Source of the DNA: Actinoplanes liguriensis
Lineage (GTDB): Bacteria > Actinomycetota > Actinomycetes > Mycobacteriales > Micromonosporaceae
DNA: 8,135 nt
Assembly (NCBI GenBank): GCA_000715855.1
Contig: KL571306.1
Location: 607 to 8,741 of the forward strand
Direction of reading: 5' to 3'
Part shown: positions 4,884 to 8,135 of the stretch, one piece after another
Layout of the letters: every line of letters begins with the position of its first letter
How positions within the stretch are numbered: the first letter of the stretch is position 1
Notes under the pieces: model-generated
Told to the model about the DNA's origin: nothing
Database searches by the model: none
The model's input: only the letters and a program-made list of their open reading frames with translations
Translations under genes and position numbers: made by a program

Positions 4884-5531
4884 ATGTTCTCCCGTAAGCG
4901 CGAGGGCGCCAAGCACGTACGCGCGGCCGACGCGCCGCCCTCCAAGGCGCTCGCCCAGAGCCTGGCGGCCGACGGGGAGGCCCCCGTGCCCGAGTTCGGC
5001 CCGTGGGACGTCAAGCACGCTCCGGGTGACGTGCAGCGGCTCGACCTGGGCAGCCTGCAGATCCCGGCGATCGAGGGCGTCGAGGTGCGGGTGCAGGCCA
5101 ACCCGGACGGCGTCATCGAGCAGGTCGTCCTGGTGGACGGCGAGAGCGCCCTGCAGCTCGGTGTGTTCGCGGCCCCGCGGACCGAGGGCATCTGGGACGA
5201 GGTCCGCGAGGAGATCGCCACCGCGATGGGCTCCGACGGGGTGCAGCCCCGCGAGGTCGACGGGCGGTACGGCATCGAGCTGCTCGCCCGGGTGAACACC
5301 CCGGACGGCCCGGCGGACGTGCGCTTCGTCGGCGTGGACGGCCCCCGCTGGATGGTCCGGGCGCTGTTCCAGGGCGCGGCGGCCGCCGACCCGTCCTCCG
5401 AGGGTGTTCTCGGTGTGGCGCTGGAGGGCCTGGTCGTGGTCCGGGACGACGAGCCGCGGCCGGTTCGTGAGCCGTTGCCCCTGCGACTGCCCCGCGAGAT
5501 GGCCGAACAGAACCCCGCACAGCAGGTTTGA
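4884..5531 (+). CDS. DUF3710 domain protein
   Basis: A 215-aa soluble protein of the actinobacterial DUF3710 family (M. tuberculosis Rv2696c, likewise next to dut). The first 35 residues are a basic, flexible head (MFSRKREG...). The conserved domain begins at G39-P-W-D-V-K-H-A-P and continues through RLDLGSLQIPAIEGVEVRV (52-70), FAAPRTEGIWDEVREEIA (95-112), VDGPRWMVRALFQG (151-164) and VVVRDDEPRPVREPLPLRLP (184-203). These are the family's hallmark strings. The function is unknown; no catalytic residues are obvious, and the alternating strands suggest a binding or structural role. The ATG at 4884 is 9 nt after AGGAAAGG (4867-4874); a GTG at 4881 is an equally possible start one codon earlier. 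It lies 30 nt behind dut and 25 nt ahead of the OB-fold gene. Confidence 0.92.
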   Translation: MFSRKREGAKHVRAADAPPSKALAQSLAADGEAPVPEFGPWDVKHAPGDVQRLDLGSLQIPAIEGVEVRVQANPDGVIEQVVLVDGESALQLGVFAAPRTEGIWDEVREEIATAMGSDGVQPREVDGRYGIELLARVNTPDGPADVRFVGVDGPRWMVRALFQGAAAADPSSEGVLGVALEGLVVVRDDEPRPVREPLPLRLPREMAEQNPAQQV

Positions 5532-5544
5532 GCCTCGATCGGGT

Positions 5545-5550
5545 TACCGT
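5545..5550 (+). promoter_or_regulatory. -10 box for leaderless OB-fold gene transcript
   Basis: TACCGT (5545-5550), then GAACTC, then the ATG at 5557. TANNNT ending exactly 6 nt before the start codon, with no Shine-Dalgarno, marks a likely leaderless internal promoter just behind DUF3710. A TTGAGC at 5528-5533 is only 11 nt upstream, too close for a normal -35. Confidence 0.5.
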
Positions 5551-5556
5551 GAACTC

Positions 5557-5934
5557 ATGACCACCGACGAGCGCACCGGCCTGCGCCGGTTCCTTGACCG
5601 GTTGACCGCGACCGACTCCGAGCTCGACGCCCAGGAGTTGCAGCGGGATGCGGCCAAGTGCGGCGCCATGCCCGCCGGCCAGTGCCGGCGGGGCCAGGTC
5701 GTTTCGGTGTCCGGGCGACTCCGCACCGTGGCGTACACTCCTCGCACCAACCTGCCCACCCTGGAGGCCGATCTCTGGGACGGCAGTGACGTGGTCACGC
5801 TGGTCTTCCTGGGTCGCCGGTCGATCGCCGGCATCGAGCCCGGGCGCCAGCTCACCGCGCGCGGCCGGGTCGCCATCCGGGACGACCGCAAGGTCATCTA
5901 CAACCCGTACTACGAGCTGGAGGCGCCGCGGTGA
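5557..5934 (+). CDS. OB-fold nucleic acid binding domain protein
   Basis: A 125-aa protein with a helical N-terminus (LRRFLDRLTATDSELDAQELQRDA, 9-32) and an OB-fold barrel from about 45 to 118. The strand sequence GQVVSVSGRLRTVAY, LEADLWDGSDVVTLVFLG, G96-R-Q-L-T-A-R-G-R-V and NPYYEL is the classic RecG/aaRS-anticodon-like OB pattern with a conserved G-R-V turn. M. tuberculosis Rv2694c is the syntenic homologue. It probably binds single-stranded nucleic acid, but no target is known. Start choice: the frame is open back to 5404 inside DUF3710, but the family starts at the short MTTDERTGLRRFL head. The ATG at 5557 lacks a Shine-Dalgarno and has TACCGT 6 nt upstream, fitting leaderless translation. 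Its stop overlaps the start of the DUF3159 gene by 4 nt. Confidence 0.88.
   Translation: MTTDERTGLRRFLDRLTATDSELDAQELQRDAAKCGAMPAGQCRRGQVVSVSGRLRTVAYTPRTNLPTLEADLWDGSDVVTLVFLGRRSIAGIEPGRQLTARGRVAIRDDRKVIYNPYYELEAPR
5931..5934 (+). other. GTGA start/stop overlap, translational coupling
   Basis: The GTG start of the DUF3159 gene and the TGA stop of the OB-fold gene share the tetranucleotide GTGA. With a full GGAGG site inside the end of the upstream gene, this is a standard coupling junction and places the two genes in one operon. Confidence 0.85.
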
Positions 5935-6689
5935 CACCCGGCAACGAGCCGCGCCACGTGGCGCACGAAACCGTCGAGGAGCGGCTCGCCGAGGAGGTCG
6001 TCGAGGAGCTCGACCTGAAGCCGGTCGAGGACGAGGAGGAGCCCCTCCCTCCGCTCAGCGAGCAGATCGCCGAGCAGCTGGGCGGCGTCCGGGGCCTGAT
6101 CGAGTCGAGCGTCCCGGTGCTCGCCTTCGTGCTCTTCAACGTGCTGTTCGGCGAGTCCGTGATCGGCCTGGAGAAACGCACCGCGCTGCTCTGGGCGATC
6201 ATCGGCTCGGTCGGCTCGGCGCTCGCCATCGGCGCCGTCCGGCTGGCCCGCAAGCAGCCGGTCCGCCACGCGGTGAACGGGCTGTTCGGCATCGCGCTCG
6301 GCGCCTACTTCGCGTGGCGCAGCGGCGACGCGAAGAACTTCTACCTGCCCGGCATCCTGCTGACGTTCGGGCAGGCCGCGGTGCTGCTGGTGTCGGTGGC
6401 GTTCCGGAAACCGCTGATCGGTTACGCCTGGGGCATCATGGCGAACAAGGGCCGGCAGGACTGGTTCGGCAACAGCCGGTTGTTCCGGGCGTTCCAGTGG
6501 CTGACCCTGCTCTGGGTGGTGTCGCTGGGGCTCCGCGCCGGAATCCAGTTCTATCTGTGGAAGCTGGGCGAGGCGAACGCGCTGGGCGTGGTCCGGATCC
6601 TGATCAGCTGGCCGATCTACGCCGCGACGTTCGCCTTCACCGCCTGGTTCATCCACCGGGTCAATTCGACCCAGGAGGACGCGGCCTAG
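5931..6689 (+). CDS. DUF3159 polytopic membrane protein
   Basis: A 252-aa integral membrane protein. The first 50 residues are a strongly acidic cytoplasmic head (EERLAEEVVEELDLKPVEDEEE). About six hydrophobic segments follow, near 58-79, 84-105, 114-129, 139-158, 187-208 and 215-241. Family-typical strings are EQLGGVRGLIESSVPVLAFVL (48-68), R104-L-A-R-K-Q-P-V-R-H-A-V-N-G-L-F-G (104-120), and W-G-I-M-A-N with W-F-G-N-S-R (167-183). It matches DUF3159 (M. tuberculosis Rv2693c); the function is unknown, though the fold resembles small septal/transport membrane families. The GTG at 5931 shares bases with the OB-fold stop (GTGA) and has GGAGG (5919-5923) 7 nt upstream, so translation is coupled. 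Coupling of a putative nucleic-acid-binding protein to a membrane protein suggests they work together. Its TAG overlaps the ceoC TAG. Confidence 0.92.
   Translation: MTPGNEPRHVAHETVEERLAEEVVEELDLKPVEDEEEPLPPLSEQIAEQLGGVRGLIESSVPVLAFVLFNVLFGESVIGLEKRTALLWAIIGSVGSALAIGAVRLARKQPVRHAVNGLFGIALGAYFAWRSGDAKNFYLPGILLTFGQAAVLLVSVAFRKPLIGYAWGIMANKGRQDWFGNSRLFRAFQWLTLLWVVSLGLRAGIQFYLWKLGEANALGVVRILISWPIYAATFAFTAWFIHRVNSTQEDAA
6686..6689. other. CTAG: shared stop codons of two convergent genes
   Basis: The palindrome CTAG supplies the TAG of DUF3159 on the + strand (6687-6689) and the TAG of ceoC on the - strand (6688-6686). The two genes overlap by exactly 4 nt, so there is no intergenic space for a terminator. 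Confidence 0.9.
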
Positions 6690-7357
6690 TCCGCCGCGGT
6701 GCTGCCCAGCACCACCGCGCGGATCTGCTCCTCCACCTCGGCGGTGCACACGAAGATCAGCTCGTCGCCGGCCTCCAGCGGGTCGTCCGGCGTCGGGACC
6801 ACCACGCGCTTGCCGCGCAGGATGGCGACCAGCGCGGCGTCCCGCGGCATCGGCACCGAGCGCAACGGCTTGCCCTCGTAGGGCGCGTTCCGCGGCAGGG
6901 TGATCTCCACCAGGTTGGCCTCACCCTGCCGGAACGTCATCAGCCGGACCAGGTCGCCGACCGTCACCGCCTCCTCGACCAGGGCGGCCATCAGGCGCGG
7001 CTTGCTGACCGAGACGTCGACACCCCACTGCTCGGTGAAGAGCCACTCGTTCTCCGCCCGGTTCACCCGGGCCACCACCCGGGCGACCGCGAACTCGGTC
7101 TTGGCGAGCAGCGAGACCACCAGGTTCGCCTTGTCGTCGCCGGTCGCCGCGACCACCACGTCGCAGGACGCGACGTCGGCCTCCTCCAGGCTGCTCAGCT
7201 CGCAGGCGTCGGCGAGGATCCAGCGGGCCTGGGGCACCCGCTCCGGGCAGAGCTGGCGGGGTTGCTTCTCGATCAGCATCACCTCGTGACCGTTGCCGAT
7301 CAGCTCCTGAGCGATCGAGCGGCCCACGTTGCCGGCTCCCGCGATGGCGATGCGCAT
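6686..7357 (-). CDS. ceoC: TrkA family potassium uptake regulator CeoC (RCK-N + TrkA-C)
   Basis: A 223-aa cytosolic RCK-type regulatory subunit. Residues 1-120 are a Rossmann domain: MRIAIAGAGNVG with G7-x-G9-x-x-G12, an acidic residue E30 at the end of beta 2 (HEVMLIE, binds nucleotide ribose), and D65-V-V-V-A-A-T-G-D-D-K-A-N (65-78). Residues about 135-215 are a TrkA-C domain (VEITLPRNAPYEGKPL, then VPMPRDAALVAILRG, then DDPLEAGDELIFVC). It has one RCK-N and one TrkA-C, half the size of E. coli TrkA, as in M. tuberculosis CeoC (Rv2692). It should bind NAD(H) or ATP/ADP and gate a K+ transport pore; no pore gene is in the window. It starts 1 nt after the ceoB stop (TGA-C-ATG) with GAGGGG 7 nt upstream, so the two are coupled. 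Two Cys, C52 and C65, sit in the Rossmann half. Confidence 0.93.
   Translation of the reverse strand: MRIAIAGAGNVGRSIAQELIGNGHEVMLIEKQPRQLCPERVPQARWILADACELSSLEEADVASCDVVVAATGDDKANLVVSLLAKTEFAVARVVARVNRAENEWLFTEQWGVDVSVSKPRLMAALVEEAVTVGDLVRLMTFRQGEANLVEITLPRNAPYEGKPLRSVPMPRDAALVAILRGKRVVVPTPDDPLEAGDELIFVCTAEVEEQIRAVVLGSTAAD
6698..6713 (+). terminator. Small hairpin just past the DUF3159 stop, inside ceoC
   Basis: GGTGCT (6698-6703), loop GCCC, AGCACC (6708-6713), starting 9 nt after the DUF3159 stop and lying within the last codons of ceoC. It is the only dyad I see that could end the + strand operon here. There is no T-tract, and coding constraint could explain it. Confidence 0.25.
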
Positions 7358-7358
7358 G

Positions 7359-8024
7359 TCAGTGCCCCTCGTTCCCGGCGCGCCCGGCGATGTCCAGAAC
7401 CTTGCTCACGGTGTCGTCGGTGACCAGCATGAACACCTGGTCGCCGTCCTGCAGCACGGTGGACGGCTGGGCGAGCGCGCCCATCCCGAACCGCATCAGG
7501 TAGGCCACCCGGGCGCCGGTCCCGTCCTCCAGCGACTTCACCGTCCGGCCGACCCAGTCGGAGTGCAGCGGCATCTCGACGATGCTGACCACGCTCGTCG
7601 GGTCGCGGAACACCTCGTTGTGGGACTCGGGCACCAGGAAGCGGTACATCCGGTCGGCGGCCCAGCGGATCGTGGCGATCGTGGGGATGCCGAGACGCTC
7701 GTACACCTGGGCGCGTTTGGCGTCGTAGATCCGCGCGACCACGCGGGAGACGCCGAACGTCTCACGGGCCAGCCGGGCCGAGATGATGTTCGAGTTGTCG
7801 CCGCTGGAGACCGCGGCGAACGCGTCCGCCTGCTCGATGCCGGCGGCCCGCAGCACGTCCCGGTCGAAGCCGATCCCGTTCACCGTGATGCCGCCGAAAT
7901 CCGAGCCCAGCCGCCGGAACGCGTCGGCGTTCTGATCGATCACGGCCACCTGATGACCGCCGGCGTCGAGGTGCTGCGCCAGGGTGGAGCCGAGACGGCC
8001 GCACCCCATGATGACCACGTGCAC
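7359..8024 (-). CDS. ceoB: TrkA family potassium uptake regulator CeoB (RCK-N + TrkA-C)
   Basis: A 221-aa partner of CeoC. The Rossmann RCK-N domain starts VHVVIMGCGRLG with G7-x-G9-x-x-G12 and D30 at the end of beta 2 (HQVAVID). It continues with A70-V-S-S-G-D-N-S-N (70-79) and RVVARIYDAKRAQVYERLGIPTI. The segment R120-W-A-A-D-R-M leads to the TrkA-C domain (about 144-212: VVSIVEMPLHSDWVGRTVKSL, then PSTVLQDGDQVFMLV). It is the syntenic homologue of M. tuberculosis CeoB (Rv2691). Start choice: an in-frame ATG exists at 8057, but the GTG at 8024 gives the exact family start M-H-V-V-I-M-G and has a strong GGGGAGGG site 8 nt upstream. CeoB and CeoC probably form a heteromeric RCK ring controlling K+ uptake, as one operon with ceoB first. 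A separate membrane transporter is needed and is not seen here. Confidence 0.93.
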   Translation of the reverse strand: MHVVIMGCGRLGSTLAQHLDAGGHQVAVIDQNADAFRRLGSDFGGITVNGIGFDRDVLRAAGIEQADAFAAVSSGDNSNIISARLARETFGVSRVVARIYDAKRAQVYERLGIPTIATIRWAADRMYRFLVPESHNEVFRDPTSVVSIVEMPLHSDWVGRTVKSLEDGTGARVAYLMRFGMGALAQPSTVLQDGDQVFMLVTDDTVSKVLDIAGRAGNEGH

Positions 8025-8124
8025 GGTTCGTGCCCTCCCCGATCGCCTAGCGTCCATGATGAGCGTCCCATGCCGCTCTGGAGCACGGTGTCCGGGGCGG
8101 GCAACGGCCGGAGACGTGCGGCCG

Positions 8125-8130
8125 TACCCT
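8125..8130 (+). promoter_or_regulatory. Possible -10 box for a gene starting just past the right edge
   Basis: TACCCT is followed by TGGCC and then the window ends. It matches the TACCNT boxes that precede two leaderless starts in this window at a 6-nt distance. If the same layout holds, a rightward start codon would lie at about 8137. In M. tuberculosis a divergent permease gene (Rv2690c) follows ceoB. Speculative. Confidence 0.25.
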
Positions 8131-8135
8131 TGGCC

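Noticed and set aside
4083..5018. 311-codon minus-strand frame across dut
   Set aside because: Antisense shadow of dut and of the start of DUF3710; it would also overlap the true DUF3093 gene in a wrong frame.
5648..7423. 591-codon open frame on the plus strand
   Set aside because: It runs through the OB-fold and DUF3159 genes in another frame and then antisense through ceoC. The product is an Arg/Ala/Gly-rich nonsense composition with no domain.
8025..8057. Upstream ATG adding 11 residues to CeoB
   Set aside because: The extension is Arg-rich and would put residues before the Rossmann first strand; the GTG at 8024 has GGGGAGGG 8 nt upstream.

Overview
The window is high-GC DNA of a filamentous-type actinomycete. 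GC-rich codons, GTG/TTG starts, TANNNT-type -10 boxes and Ala/Arg-rich proteins all point to Actinomycetota. The gene order is the one known from Mycobacterium tuberculosis around sigA–suhB–cei–DUF4193–DUF3093–dut–DUF3710–OB-fold–DUF3159–ceoC–ceoB (Rv2703 back to Rv2691), with every relative orientation conserved. The protein flavour suggests Micromonosporaceae (Actinoplanes/Micromonospora-like), but that family assignment is an inference. I see no mobile element, CRISPR array, tRNA or rRNA. This is chromosomal core, not an accessory island.

Layout, left to right. The 5' part of the principal sigma factor gene rpoD/sigA runs leftward out of the window (1-537). It is divergent from suhB, an inositol-phosphate phosphatase (790-1611). 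suhB converges on cei, a membrane-anchored LytR_C-domain envelope protein (1716-2264), across a strong bidirectional hairpin. cei is divergent from a small Cys4 DUF4193 protein (2612-2908); the 347-bp gap between them holds a leader hairpin, an ECF-type promoter candidate and a perfect 19-bp palindrome. Next comes an unrecognised 276-aa protein with no equivalent at this place in M. tuberculosis (3016-3846). It overlaps tail-to-tail with a two-TM DUF3093 protein (3812-4309). dut (4401-4853), DUF3710 (4884-5531), an OB-fold protein (5557-5934) and a polytopic DUF3159 membrane protein (5931-6689) follow on the + strand. They end on the same CTAG as the convergent pair ceoC (6686-7357) and ceoB (7359-8024), which encode TrkA/RCK-type potassium transport regulators. 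The last 111 bp are the upstream region of ceoB and probably of a divergent gene beyond the edge.

The cluster mixes transcription (RpoD), nucleotide-pool hygiene (Dut), inositol-phosphate metabolism (SuhB), envelope integrity (Cei), K+ homeostasis (CeoB/CeoC) and several conserved actinobacterial families of unknown function. No operon unites them all. The clear co-transcribed units are dut–DUF3710, OB-fold–DUF3159 (4-nt overlap) and ceoB–ceoC (1-nt gap). Two genes (DUF3093 and the OB-fold protein) look leaderless, each with a TACCNT box exactly 6 nt before the start codon. I found no clear sign of a new defence or biosynthetic system. The best leads are the operator-like palindrome with its ECF-like promoter before DUF4193, the inserted 276-aa gene, and the structured leaders of cei and rpoD.
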